From Polaribacter sp. ALD11 (lineage in GTDB: Bacteria; Bacteroidota; Bacteroidia; Flavobacteriales; Flavobacteriaceae): 64,000 nucleotides of DNA. The notes under the pieces were generated by a model. That model saw only the letters and a program-made list of their open reading frames with translations, did no database searches and was not told the origin of the DNA. Made by a program: the position numbers and the translations under genes. Shown piece by piece: positions 17,863 through 27,117 of this stretch (the first letter of the stretch is position 1; each line of letters begins with the position of its first letter). The DNA lies in assembly GCF_002831685.1 (NCBI RefSeq), contig NZ_CP025119.1:779001-843000 (forward strand), in the 5' to 3' direction.

Positions 17863-18982
17863 CTATTAGTACATTCTTTATTTCTTGCTCAAAAGAGTTT
17901 AAAGTAAACCCTTGAGACCATTTTTGTGCCGATAACACTTTTTTTTGATAGTTGTTTTCATTGTTAATATACTTAATTATTATTTTAACCAGCTCTTCTT
18001 TACTTACATTTGATTCTACCAAAGAACCTCTATTACCGTAATCTAACATATAAGGTACACAAGATACTTTTGATGAAATGGGTAAGCATCTCCAAAACAT
18101 AGCTTCTGCAACTACTTTTGGCCAACCTTCTGACTTAGAAATAAACAATAAAAAATGAGATTGTTTGTAAGCTTCTTTTACTATATTTTTAGGCTGATTT
18201 CCGTGTAAAAAAACATTGTTTTCTAACTGATGTAATTTTATATAATTTTCAATTTCATTTCTCATCACACCATCACCATAGATATCTAGACGAATGTTAT
18301 GTCCTTTTAGAATTAATTCGTGAGTAGTTTTAATACTTAGTAAAGGCTGTTTCCCTACAGTTAAACCTCCAACATAAATTAATCGAACTTGTACAGATAG
18401 GTCTTTAAATGAGACCTCTTCAATCTCTTGTTTATGATAACTTGCTGTAAAAAAAGAAACAATATTTTTAGTTTGCTGTGGCCAATCTCCATAGACCAAT
18501 ACTTTCATTTTTTTTGTTAAAAAGGTGTTGGCTAATAACCATTTCTGAAACCTATAGGTAACAGGCTGTTTACTCTGTGGATCCCAATTCCCTGCATATT
18601 TTGCTGTTTTCGGTTTTAATGGAAATACTACTTGAACCAAACATCCTAACAAACCGATATTACCAGGACAACGCAAGTGAATGTGAGTAACTTGCTGCAT
18701 CACTTTATAAATTGACCAACAAATTTTAGGTATAACTAATAAAGATTTTAATGTATTATTAAAAGAAATAATATCAAAACTAGGAATATGAACTACTTTT
18801 ATTTTCGGATGGTGATAAGCTATTTCAAGGTTAGTAATTTTTTCATTAGAAATAGGTGCTAAAATTATAATTTCATCCACATACTTTGCCCATAAATTCA
18901 TTTCCCTAACATAGGGTTCATAAGCATACACTTTTCCGCCTTTTACTTTATGAATAGCATGTGTTATAATTCCGAATTTCAT
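17855..18982 (-). CDS. GT4 family glycosyltransferase
   Basis: The 375-residue GT-B protein has a glycine/lysine-rich N-terminal strand (ITHAIHKVKGGKVYAYEPYV), LHLRCPGNIGLLG in the middle, and a C-terminal Glycos_transf_1 domain. The latter carries RLIYVGGLTVGKQPLLSI, DIYGDGVMRNEI and SKSEGWPKVVAEAMFWRCLP (the EX7E donor site). Donor and acceptor are unknown. It overlaps neighbours on both sides by 4 to 8 bases, so it is part of the tightly packed glycan operon. Confidence 0.86.
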   Translation of the reverse strand: MKFGIITHAIHKVKGGKVYAYEPYVREMNLWAKYVDEIIILAPISNEKITNLEIAYHHPKIKVVHIPSFDIISFNNTLKSLLVIPKICWSIYKVMQQVTHIHLRCPGNIGLLGCLVQVVFPLKPKTAKYAGNWDPQSKQPVTYRFQKWLLANTFLTKKMKVLVYGDWPQQTKNIVSFFTASYHKQEIEEVSFKDLSVQVRLIYVGGLTVGKQPLLSIKTTHELILKGHNIRLDIYGDGVMRNEIENYIKLHQLENNVFLHGNQPKNIVKEAYKQSHFLLFISKSEGWPKVVAEAMFWRCLPISSKVSCVPYMLDYGNRGSLVESNVSKEELVKIIIKYINNENNYQKKVLSAQKWSQGFTLNSFEQEIKNVLIDE

Positions 18983-20106
18983 TTTTTCAATAATGAATTA
19001 TAAAAATCAATATTATCTTTTAATATTTTTTCTGAATTAAAAATTTTGAACACATGTTTTCTGCTGTTATCTCTTAATAAGTCTTTTTCTATTGACAATA
19101 AGTATGATACTTTTTCATAAATTTCTGTTTTATAAAAAGGATTAAAGAAAACAATTGAACTACTATTTCCTACAATTTCTTTAAAAGGTTTAATATTACT
19201 TGCGGCTATTAATTTACCCATCGCCATTGCCTCTATTAAAGTTAAACCAAATGATTCTGCTAAAGATGGAAATATACAGACATGAGCACTTTCAATTTTT
19301 TTAGGTAATTTTGAATACGGTATATTACCAATAAATTTAATACTGCCGGTAGTGTCTTCTGAAATAATACTTTTCAAATATTTTATATATGACTCACCTT
19401 TATTAGTTACCCAATCTCTACCAGCTATTTCTAAAACAATATTTGGGTACTTTTTCTTTATCAAAGGCATAGCTGAAATTAGTTTTTCAATACCTTTTTT
19501 TTCACAAACAGTACCAACATATAATAGCTTGTGTTGTATTTCTACTTTTTTATCACTTTTGTAAAAGGAGTTTAAATCTATACTATTATAAATAGTTTTA
19601 AAATTAAATTGGTAATTTAAGAGTCTTTTTGTTTCTTCTCCAACATAATTACTTACAGATATATAATAGTCTGCTTTTTTAAATGATATTTTTTCTTGAT
19701 AACTTCTCCAAAGAGCTGTTTTTCTTCCTTCCTCAGAAGCAAAAAAATGGTGACCACCATGTAATCTAATTACTTTTTTATAAGTGGTTTCTTTAGAAAA
19801 AAAAGCAAAATTAAGTTCGCTACCTTCAATAATATCGATTGGAAGTTCCTTTTGTATTTCAATAATTTTCTTTTGAATTTTATTATTATGATGATAAAAT
19901 TTAGCAAATTTCCAATCGGATTTCTTTAGCCTATATATATTTACACCATTAATTTTTAAGCTTTCTTCATTTTTGTAAATTCCTATTACAGAAACAAAAA
20001 CACCATTTTCTATTAATTTTTCGGCTAAAAATTTAACGAAAGTACCAATGCCTCCGTGAGGTTCTTCTTTATTAGGATATTCATTTGTTAAGAAACAGAT
20101 ATGCAT
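18979..20106 (-). CDS. GT4 family glycosyltransferase
   Basis: The 375-residue GT-B enzyme starts with FLTNEYPNKEEPHGGIGTFV, the GGIGTF loop of glycogen-synthase-like GT4 enzymes. The C-terminal half has LLYVGTVCEKKGIEKLI, EIAGRDW and FPSLAESFGLTLIEAMAMGK with the EX7E donor-phosphate site. It is clearly a retaining GT4 family transferase; the sugar cannot be named. It begins with an ATG directly after the stop of the GT-B-like gene at 20107. Confidence 0.88.
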   Translation of the reverse strand: MHICFLTNEYPNKEEPHGGIGTFVKFLAEKLIENGVFVSVIGIYKNEESLKINGVNIYRLKKSDWKFAKFYHHNNKIQKKIIEIQKELPIDIIEGSELNFAFFSKETTYKKVIRLHGGHHFFASEEGRKTALWRSYQEKISFKKADYYISVSNYVGEETKRLLNYQFNFKTIYNSIDLNSFYKSDKKVEIQHKLLYVGTVCEKKGIEKLISAMPLIKKKYPNIVLEIAGRDWVTNKGESYIKYLKSIISEDTTGSIKFIGNIPYSKLPKKIESAHVCIFPSLAESFGLTLIEAMAMGKLIAASNIKPFKEIVGNSSSIVFFNPFYKTEIYEKVSYLLSIEKDLLRDNSRKHVFKIFNSEKILKDNIDFYNSLLKK

Positions 20107-21474
20107 CTAATTTAAAATTTCATTTACAATATTCAAAGATATATTTTCATTTTCAATATTTATGATCTTTAACCAATCTTTTCCTAAGGAATGCTTATTG
20201 TCAATTGCTTTATTTATAGTACTTAAAAAATTATTTTTTGAATTGATCCAATAAACTTCTTGGTTGGTAGGCATCGATCTAAAATGCTGAAATTTATATA
20301 TAGTATCTACAGACCAATTCTTATCATAACAAGTATCATAATTTAAATAAGCTGCAGGATTGTTGTAAAAAGCAAAATCATGTGCCATCGTAGAACCAAT
20401 ATTTATAACTAAGTCTGAATGAAAACAGATATTTGCCAGAAGTTCTACATCTCTATAATAAGGAAATAAAGTAGACCAATTATCACTTTCATTGCTCCAA
20501 AGAGGAGCTACAGGTACTATTATTTCTTTAAACTTTTCTAATACATAATTATATCTATTAGAAATATCTACGGGACTTCTTCTAAATAAAATTTGAATAG
20601 ATTCTTCTTTATTATTTTTTTTAATTTCCTCTGATAAATGTTCTAAATATATAGGATCATAAGGTGATGTTAATTCATCATCTCCAGAAAAACAAATAAT
20701 TTTTTTATTAATATTTAAATTATATTTCTTACAAAAATCTGCTTTATGAATAAGAATCTGCTGTTTTTTATAAAAATCAAACTGAGGAGTTCCAGTAACA
20801 ATAATTTTTTCTTGATCAATTTCCGGATAAAATATTCTCATTTCATCTTTCATATAATCAGACCATACAATAAACTTTTTAGTTCTAACAGCTAATCTAG
20901 CTTTCGGTATATTGTCCCATGAATATATTGCACCAATTGTTTTAATATTTAATTGGTTTGCCGCCGTAATAATAGGAATAGCTCTAATTGATCTTTGATG
21001 GGTACAAAATACACTTTCTGGTCTTATTCGATTTAAATACTGAATTTCTTTTTTAATTGAGTATTGTAAAGATTTTTGATATTTTTTTTCTAGACTTAAT
21101 ATTCTATTGTATTTTTTACTAGCATATTTACCTATTTTTTCTGTAAACTTATAAAATAATTTTTGTAACCCTATTTTTTTTGTATTCCAATTAAATAGAA
21201 TAGTTTCATTTTCAACTAATTTTGAATTGTAATTTAAACGTGCAAAAGCAATTGATTCCCTTAAAAGTTTTTGATTAATAGATTCTTTATAAGGAATCAT
21301 ATTTTGAGATTTAAACTCAACTTCATGGATTTTCTTTACTTCATCTAAAGATTTTTCATCCAAACAATGATAAACAATAATTTCTTTTCCTTCTTTAATT
21401 AGGGTCGGAATAATATCAGAAAAGAGATAATTTCTAATACCTGTACCATCTGGTACTACAATTAAAACACTCAT
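20107..21474 (-). CDS. GT-B-fold protein of uncertain family; candidate sialyltransferase or polyol-phosphate transferase
   Basis: I cannot assign a named family. The 455-residue protein starts VLIVVPDGTGIRNYLFSDII, then has a long helical region (about residues 95-150). A two-domain pattern follows: TCHQ-like FCTHQRSIRAIPIITAANQ, IYSWDNIPKARLAV, VWSDYMKDEM, GTPQFDFYKK. A second half contains ILFRRSPVDISNRY and HSDLVINIGSTMAHDFAF. The closing SDLVINIGST-D pattern resembles the donor-binding end of GT-B enzymes such as CDP-glycerol transferases and UDP-GlcNAc 2-epimerase-fold proteins. It sits immediately downstream of neuA, which makes a CMP-sialic-acid-using transferase a fair guess, but no GT42, GT52 or GT80 signature is obvious. 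Confidence 0.6.
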   Translation of the reverse strand: MSVLIVVPDGTGIRNYLFSDIIPTLIKEGKEIIVYHCLDEKSLDEVKKIHEVEFKSQNMIPYKESINQKLLRESIAFARLNYNSKLVENETILFNWNTKKIGLQKLFYKFTEKIGKYASKKYNRILSLEKKYQKSLQYSIKKEIQYLNRIRPESVFCTHQRSIRAIPIITAANQLNIKTIGAIYSWDNIPKARLAVRTKKFIVWSDYMKDEMRIFYPEIDQEKIIVTGTPQFDFYKKQQILIHKADFCKKYNLNINKKIICFSGDDELTSPYDPIYLEHLSEEIKKNNKEESIQILFRRSPVDISNRYNYVLEKFKEIIVPVAPLWSNESDNWSTLFPYYRDVELLANICFHSDLVINIGSTMAHDFAFYNNPAAYLNYDTCYDKNWSVDTIYKFQHFRSMPTNQEVYWINSKNNFLSTINKAIDNKHSLGKDWLKIINIENENISLNIVNEILN

Positions 21475-21480
21475 AATTAA

Positions 21481-22131
21481 CTATATTAAATCTGTTAAAA
21501 CATCTACATCTAAACTTTTTTCTTTAGACATTTCATAGTGAATGGTTCTTTGAGTATGTAATTTTTCTAGCTTCAAAAAAATAGCAGTTTCAATTATATA
21601 AATAGCCCCATTGGGTTTATAAACTTTAGGTAATTTTTGTCTAGGATAAAAAGGAAACTCATTATTTATTATTCCTTGTAAAAAGCCATTTTTATCTACC
21701 TTAAAAGATTTATAAGGATGAACTTCTATATTACATACACTTATAAGTGAAGCTCCTTCTGAGTTTATTAATTTTTGAAATGCTAAATCTATATCTTCTG
21801 TTGTTCTTAATGGAGATGTTGGCTGTAAAAGTATTAAATAATCATATTCCTTATCTATGTTTTTTAAAGCATGCACTAATACTGGCTCTGTTCTAGAATT
21901 GTCTTTTGCTAATTCTTTAGGCCTTTTTAAATCAATTACCCCATTTGTTTTTCTTGCATATTCTAAAATCTCATCATCATCTGAAGTAACAAGAATATCT
22001 GTTATATATTTCGATTTATTTGCTGCATCAATAGACCATTGAATTAATGGTTTCCCATTAAAATTGACCATATTCTTTCTTCGTATACCTTTAGAACCTC
22101 CTCTTGCGGGTATAATAGCTAAAACCCTCAT
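21481..22131 (-). CDS. neuA: CMP-sialic acid synthetase (acylneuraminate cytidylyltransferase)
   Basis: The enzyme activates a sialic acid with CTP to give CMP-sialic acid, the donor for sialyltransferases. The 216-residue protein has the cytidylyltransferase P-loop IIPARGGSKGIRRKN at the start, KPLIQWSIDAA, the LLQPTSPLRTTEDID segment and a C-terminal SLDVDVLTDL acidic metal site. I chose the ATG at 22131, two bases after the neuC stop, because the family starts right at the IIPARGGSKG strand; a longer frame from 22161 would add ten atypical residues. It is third in the neuB-neuC-neuA run. Activity on legionaminic or pseudaminic acid cannot be excluded from this protein alone. Confidence 0.9.
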   Translation of the reverse strand: MRVLAIIPARGGSKGIRRKNMVNFNGKPLIQWSIDAANKSKYITDILVTSDDDEILEYARKTNGVIDLKRPKELAKDNSRTEPVLVHALKNIDKEYDYLILLQPTSPLRTTEDIDLAFQKLINSEGASLISVCNIEVHPYKSFKVDKNGFLQGIINNEFPFYPRQKLPKVYKPNGAIYIIETAIFLKLEKLHTQRTIHYEMSKEKSLDVDVLTDLI

Positions 22132-22133
22132 AA

Positions 22134-23267
22134 TTATAAATCTTGAAATTGTTTCTGACAATTAACCTCCCAAAGTTCTTCCGATCTTAATAAATTTAGA
22201 AATAAAACATCACTATTTCCTTTTCCAAAATCAGACGCTTCAGTGCTTTTTATTTTTAACTTATTTATGGTGTTAATTGTTTTTAAAATGTTTATCGTAT
22301 TAAATGAAACATTTAATACGGTGTTCCCTTGATATCTATTGTTTTGCCTACTACCAATATCTATAGTTGGTACATTATAAAAAGGGGCTTCTCTAATACC
22401 TGCACTAGAATTACCTATAATATATTTAGATTCTTTTAATAATCTTAAAAAATACTCAAATCTCAACGAAGGGAATATTTTAATATTAACTTTACCTTCT
22501 AATCTTTTATATTCTTCAAGTATTTCTTCTGTCCCTAAATCATTATTAGGATAAATAACAATGTAATTTTCATCTGACTCTAATAATGTATCTACAAAAA
22601 TTTTACTTTGCTTTTTAATATTTTTATATTCTGTGGTTACTGGGTGAAATATAGCTATTGCGTATTCTTTAAAAAAAATATCATAATAGTTTTTTACATC
22701 TTTTAACTGCGGAAGTTTTTGTGGGTTCATTAAGTCTAAATCAGGAGATCCAATTACAAAAACTGAAGAACCTAATTCTCCCATTTGTATTAATCTTTTT
22801 TTAGCTTCTTTGTTAGAAACCAGATGTAGATGAGATAGTTTACTAACAGAATGTCTAATTAATTCATCTATAGTGCCAGAAATTTCTCCTCCTTCAATAT
22901 GAGCAACTAAAATATTATTTAAACTTCCTACAATTGCTCCCGCTAATGCTTCTACCCTATCTCCATGAACAACAATTAAGTCGGGTTTTTCAATAGCTAT
23001 ATATTCAGAAAAACCTTGTATTGTTTTAGCCAAAGTCCTGTCCATATGTTCTGCACCAACATGATTTTTAAATGTATCAATATTTTTAAAGCCACATTTA
23101 TAAATTTCATTTACGGTTAAACCATATTTTTTATCTAAATGCATTCCTGTTGCAAAAATTTGTATATCAAAAAAAGAAGACTCTTGTGTAATTTTTATTA
23201 AAGATTTTAGCTTTCCAAAATCTGCTCGAGTTCCTGTTAAAAAAACTATTTTCTTTACTTTATTCAA
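22134..23267 (-). CDS. neuC: UDP-N-acetylglucosamine 2-epimerase, hydrolysing (NeuC)
   Basis: The enzyme converts UDP-GlcNAc to ManNAc and UDP, the entry step to sialic acid. The 377-residue protein has the N-terminal [16 protein letters not shown], the [16 protein letters not shown] and [20 protein letters not shown] segments, and the UDP-binding [13 protein letters not shown] with [13 protein letters not shown], all typical of hydrolysing epimerases (NeuC/SiaA) rather than WecB. The start is a TTG at 23267 overlapping the end of neuB by 8 bases; no ATG fits the conserved N-terminus. A LegG-type role in legionaminic acid synthesis is possible, but the neighbouring neuB favours sialic acid. 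Confidence 0.9.
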   Translation of the reverse strand: MNKVKKIVFLTGTRADFGKLKSLIKITQESSFFDIQIFATGMHLDKKYGLTVNEIYKCGFKNIDTFKNHVGAEHMDRTLAKTIQGFSEYIAIEKPDLIVVHGDRVEALAGAIVGSLNNILVAHIEGGEISGTIDELIRHSVSKLSHLHLVSNKEAKKRLIQMGELGSSVFVIGSPDLDLMNPQKLPQLKDVKNYYDIFFKEYAIAIFHPVTTEYKNIKKQSKIFVDTLLESDENYIVIYPNNDLGTEEILEEYKRLEGKVNIKIFPSLRFEYFLRLLKESKYIIGNSSAGIREAPFYNVPTIDIGSRQNNRYQGNTVLNVSFNTINILKTINTINKLKIKSTEASDFGKGNSDVLFLNLLRSEELWEVNCQKQFQDL

Positions 23268-24303
23268 TATTAGACCAGTTTAGGTGTGTATCATTTTCTA
23301 TATTTTTAATTGCTTTTTTACCTAAAATATTATTAAACTCTTCTGCCAATATTTTACCCGTACCAGGTCTTTTAACCCAAATATTGTCTTTAGTAAAAAA
23401 GTCTCCTTTTTTAATTGATTTGATAGTAACAACAGTTGCAAAAGCAAAATCTATAGTTACTTGTTCTTCTTTTGTAGGTTCTTTAGTGCCTCCACGCATT
23501 TGCCAAATTAAATTACTTCCATCTATCAATTCTTTACAATCATTTTCATCCATAGAGCAAACAATATCCGGACCAGTTCTTTGTTTATGGTCTGTAAAAT
23601 GACGCTCTAAAATTGATGCTCCTAAAGCAACAGCCCCTAGACAAGCATGGTTAGTTATTGTATGATCTGACAAACCAAAAACATTGTTAGGAAATGCTTT
23701 TGATAATTCTTGCATTGCGCCAAAACGCACTAAGTGAACTGGAGTTGGATATAAATTAGTGGTATGCAATAATGCTAAAGGAACCTTAGCTTTTTTAAAA
23801 ATTTCTACTGCTTTTGTAACACTTTTTATGGTATTCATACCCGTACTTAAAATTACTGGTTTGCCAAAAGAGGCAATGTGTTCTAATAAAGGATAATTAT
23901 TACATTCACCAGAACCAATTTTATACGCAACAACATTCATTCTTTCTAACCTTTCTGATGCCGCTCTAGAAAATGGTGTAGAAATAAAAATCATTCCTTT
24001 ACTTTCTACATATTTTTTTAGATCTACTTCATCTTCTTCACTTAACGCACAACGTTTCATTATTTCATAAATAGAAACATCCGCATTACCTGGGATTACT
24101 TTTTTTGCGGCTCCACTCATTTCATCATCTACAATGTGTGTTTGGTGTTTTACGCATTCTGCACCAGCTCTAAAAGCTGCATCTACCATTTCTTTGGCTA
24201 TTTTTAAGGAGCCTTCATGATTAATACCAATTTCTGCAATTACAAAAGGTGGATATTCTACACCTATTTTTCTCCCTAGTATTTCTATATATTTATTATT
24301 CAT
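23260..24303 (-). CDS. neuB: N-acetylneuraminate synthase (NeuB)
   Basis: The enzyme condenses ManNAc with phosphoenolpyruvate to form Neu5Ac. The 347-residue protein has the NeuB TIM barrel with [69 protein letters not shown] and the metal-ligand histidines His214 (LSDHT) and His235 (ERHFTD). It ends with an antifreeze-like SAF domain carrying the conserved Arg in WVKRPGTGK. The [12 protein letters not shown] and GPDIVCSM segments match the Neisseria NeuB/SiaC form as I remember it, which supports true sialic acid over legionaminic or pseudaminic acid. It overlaps the acetyltransferase gene by 8 bases. Confidence 0.92.
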   Translation of the reverse strand: MNNKYIEILGRKIGVEYPPFVIAEIGINHEGSLKIAKEMVDAAFRAGAECVKHQTHIVDDEMSGAAKKVIPGNADVSIYEIMKRCALSEEDEVDLKKYVESKGMIFISTPFSRAASERLERMNVVAYKIGSGECNNYPLLEHIASFGKPVILSTGMNTIKSVTKAVEIFKKAKVPLALLHTTNLYPTPVHLVRFGAMQELSKAFPNNVFGLSDHTITNHACLGAVALGASILERHFTDHKQRTGPDIVCSMDENDCKELIDGSNLIWQMRGGTKEPTKEEQVTIDFAFATVVTIKSIKKGDFFTKDNIWVKRPGTGKILAEEFNNILGKKAIKNIENDTHLNWSNIE

Positions 24304-24961
24304 AGATACTTTCCTTATTCTTATAATTTTTAATAAAAAGATGTTTTAAATCTTCCAATTCCTTACCTTCTTTATTCCACCATTCTAGCTCTTCAATTTC
24401 CTTAATAATTGAATCTTTAAATCTTTTTTTTATTTTTATTGCTGGTACCCCCCCTACAATAGTATAAGGTTCTACGTCTTTTGTAACTACGGCACCAGCA
24501 GCTAATATTGCTCCGTTACCTACTGTAACATTACCTACAATAATTACGTTATGTCCAATCCAAACATCATTTCCAATAATTATTTTTTCGGAAGTTTTAA
24601 ATTTAACTAATTCTCCATTAAAAAGGTTACTATTAATATAGGATGACAAATTATATATAGGATGATTACTAGAATGTATTGCTACATCAAAACCTAATTG
24701 ACAATATTTACCTATTACAATATTACCATGTAAAACATTATTGTAACCTAAAGTAGTAGCGTAACCAATAGTTATTTCTCCTGAAAAATTGCACCTATCA
24801 GGAACTTCATTTTTTCCTTGAAAAACTACATTTTGTAAACCTCTTGAAAAACCAGAGCATTTTACATTATTTTTCGTTTCTGAAATATTTAAAATTTTAT
24901 ATAAAATTTTCTTAATTAAAATTTTCACTCTGTCAGTAATTTTAATATTTATTTGCCTCAT
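24296..24961 (-). CDS. Hexapeptide-repeat O-acetyltransferase (CatB/Maa-like)
   Basis: The 221-residue protein forms a left-handed beta helix: repeated hexapeptides ([49 protein letters not shown]) and the closing [12 protein letters not shown]. The likely catalytic His is in IHSSNHPIY. Such enzymes use acetyl-CoA to O- or N-acetylate sugars. Placed directly before neuB and overlapping it, it may acetylate sialic acid or a nearby sugar; that is inference. It lacks the N-terminal Rossmann domain of NeuD, so it is not NeuD. The ATG at 24961 overlaps the upstream gene by 20 bases. Confidence 0.82.
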   Translation of the reverse strand: MRQINIKITDRVKILIKKILYKILNISETKNNVKCSGFSRGLQNVVFQGKNEVPDRCNFSGEITIGYATTLGYNNVLHGNIVIGKYCQLGFDVAIHSSNHPIYNLSSYINSNLFNGELVKFKTSEKIIIGNDVWIGHNVIIVGNVTVGNGAILAAGAVVTKDVEPYTIVGGVPAIKIKKRFKDSIIKEIEELEWWNKEGKELEDLKHLFIKNYKNKESIYE

Positions 24962-25961
24962 CTTTTGTCAAACCTTTGAAACGTAAAAATAAATTCCAAA
25001 TTGGAACAATAGAAATTAACTTTCCGAAAATCATATCTTTAAAAATCAAACCCATAGAAGAATACTTTATTTCCTCTAACTTGGGTTTGTTAACTTTTTT
25101 ATTAGAAATAAGTTTAGTAGATTTTAATGTTTCTTTCATCCATGGCTCAATAACATTACCCATATGATAAGCATAATTATTTTCAGTTGAAACTCTCCAC
25201 AATCCGTTTTTCAAAACTGGTTTATCTAATAAATCGGCTTCACTATTCCCTCCCAAACTATATGCAGAAAATTTTTGTTTAATACCTTTAAATATACTGC
25301 CTCGATATGTTGCTACAAAATGTCCTGCTCCAACAATAACTTTAACATTTTGTTTTTCAATTGTTAAATTTTTCCTTAAATGAACATCATTATAAAAACT
25401 GTCATTCCCAATACTATGCGCAAACATTTTTAAAGCATTTGAATTTAATACATTCGTAAACTTTAACTTTTTAGAAAATAAGTTTTCAATAATAATATTT
25501 GATGTAAATTGTTTTAAAACCTTGGATGAGGGTACTGGTGAAACGACACCTACTTTTTTAAAGTTTTTAAAAACGTTGTATGTTTCTTCCTGCCAATTTG
25601 ATAAGAATAATACATCTGCATCCGTTATTGTTATTAAATCAAAATTATGACCTACACATCCTTTTAATATTGCATTTAATTTACCAATATTGGTAGTATT
25701 AACCAATTCATGAATTACTCCTTTATGATATAAGTTTTCTAAATAATTAATTACTTTTTCACAACTTCCATTATTTATAACCGTTAGATACGTATTTGTA
25801 TGGCTAGTTATAATAAATGAATCTAGACAATATTTTAGTATTTGAAAACTATCTTTAAAGTAACCTTCTTCATTTGGAATATAAACAGGTATAATTACCT
25901 GATGAAAAAAATTAGATTTATTATTTTTCTTATCTTTATTTGGGTTAAAACCTATTCTCAT
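24942..25961 (-). CDS. GT-A fold glycosyltransferase (GT2-like)
   Basis: The 339-residue protein has a GT-A fold: VIIPVYIPNEEGYFKDSFQI, TYLTVINNGS, NIGKLNAILKGCVGH and the metal-binding ITDADVLFLSNW. The DxD motif is DADV rather than the common DSDD. The C-terminal YHMGNVIEPWMKETL segment matches the acceptor-domain H typical of some GT2 proteins. Donor and acceptor are unknown. It overlaps both neighbours by 4 to 20 bases, inside the glycan operon. Confidence 0.78.
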   Translation of the reverse strand: MRIGFNPNKDKKNNKSNFFHQVIIPVYIPNEEGYFKDSFQILKYCLDSFIITSHTNTYLTVINNGSCEKVINYLENLYHKGVIHELVNTTNIGKLNAILKGCVGHNFDLITITDADVLFLSNWQEETYNVFKNFKKVGVVSPVPSSKVLKQFTSNIIIENLFSKKLKFTNVLNSNALKMFAHSIGNDSFYNDVHLRKNLTIEKQNVKVIVGAGHFVATYRGSIFKGIKQKFSAYSLGGNSEADLLDKPVLKNGLWRVSTENNYAYHMGNVIEPWMKETLKSTKLISNKKVNKPKLEEIKYSSMGLIFKDMIFGKLISIVPIWNLFLRFKGLTKDEANKY

Positions 25962-27112
25962 GAATTTTTACTTATTTCAATATTATCATATAAATCTATT
26001 ACTTTTTGTTTATTCAACTTATAATCTAACATCGTTTTTGCAATTCTTGTATTCATTTCCGCAGCTTTTTCAAAAAAAATATTATCTTCTATGTGTATAG
26101 CTCCTTTAATCAAAGTTTTAATTTCATTAATATCTTCTGGATTATTAATTATTAAACCATTTAACCTATCTTCAATAATTTCTGAAGTTACATTTCCTGG
26201 ATTCGACTGTATAGGAAATGCATTCATTATAATAGCTTCCAATAATGTATTCGGCATTCCATCTGAAACACTATTACCTATATAAATTTTAGATTTCCCC
26301 ATCAATTTTAATATTTCAAAGTGAGTTAACTCACTTTTATAAAAAACTTTAAATGGAAGTTTATTCAAAACCACATAATCTAACACTTTTTTATGAGCTC
26401 CAAAAACAATAATTTCGTAGCTTTTTAATTTATCTTTTAATTCATTTAAAGCTTTAATTACGTTTAATGCTCTACCAAACTTATGCTCGTAACCTTTAAT
26501 TAAAATAATATTCCTATTCTTAATAGGGACTTTATTATTTTTTAATTCATTTAATTTAAACCCAGAACCACCAGGAATTACTCCTGTAAAATCACCTATA
26601 AAACCAAGTGATTTTGCTAACTTAAAATCTCGCAAGCAATCGGTATGCAAATAGTCAATTCTTTTTAAAACACTTCTTATTTTTATATTATGATTTTTAT
26701 ACTTTTGAAAATAAAACAAGTCACTTCCCCAACATGAGTATATCCATTTTATAGTTGGGTATTTGTTCATTACTTTTAATATTGGATAACTACAGCTTTG
26801 CATTTCAAAGCTATGAATAATATCTGGTTGAATTTCTTTTATTATTTTTTCTAATTGTTCGTTTGGAGTAATTTCGATAAAGGGTTGAATCTTATCATAT
26901 ATGTTTGGTTTCTTTTTTTTTAACCAATGCTCCCCTTTTATATAGAATATTTTTCTTTGTCTCCAACCTGTTATTTGTTGCACTCTATCAATAGTTTTTA
27001 ACCTCCCTTTTCCTAAAATATCAAACCAAAATAACTCAAAAGATGTTTCCTTAAGATTTTCAATCCATCGAATTACATGAACTGAAGGCATCGATATTAA
27101 GAGTATTTTCAT
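25958..27112 (-). CDS. GT4-like glycosyltransferase
   Basis: The 384-residue GT-B protein starts KILLISMPSVHVIRWIENLK, has IQPDIIHSFEMQSCSYPIL and WIYSCWGSDLFYF in the acceptor half, and ILIKGYEHKFGRALNVIKA with NSVSDGMPNTLLEAIIMNAF in the donor half. The last element is a form of the GT4 EX7E motif in which the first Glu is replaced by Asp (SDGMPNTLLEA), so this subgroup differs from its neighbours. It overlaps the downstream gene by 4 bases. Confidence 0.8.
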   Translation of the reverse strand: MKILLISMPSVHVIRWIENLKETSFELFWFDILGKGRLKTIDRVQQITGWRQRKIFYIKGEHWLKKKKPNIYDKIQPFIEITPNEQLEKIIKEIQPDIIHSFEMQSCSYPILKVMNKYPTIKWIYSCWGSDLFYFQKYKNHNIKIRSVLKRIDYLHTDCLRDFKLAKSLGFIGDFTGVIPGGSGFKLNELKNNKVPIKNRNIILIKGYEHKFGRALNVIKALNELKDKLKSYEIIVFGAHKKVLDYVVLNKLPFKVFYKSELTHFEILKLMGKSKIYIGNSVSDGMPNTLLEAIIMNAFPIQSNPGNVTSEIIEDRLNGLIINNPEDINEIKTLIKGAIHIEDNIFFEKAAEMNTRIAKTMLDYKLNKQKVIDLYDNIEISKNS

Positions 27113-27117
27113 ATTAT

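Noticed and set aside
24296..24961. Acetyltransferase as NeuD
   Set aside because: It lacks the N-terminal Rossmann/PglD-type domain of NeuD and has the plain CatB/Maa-like left-handed helix layout.
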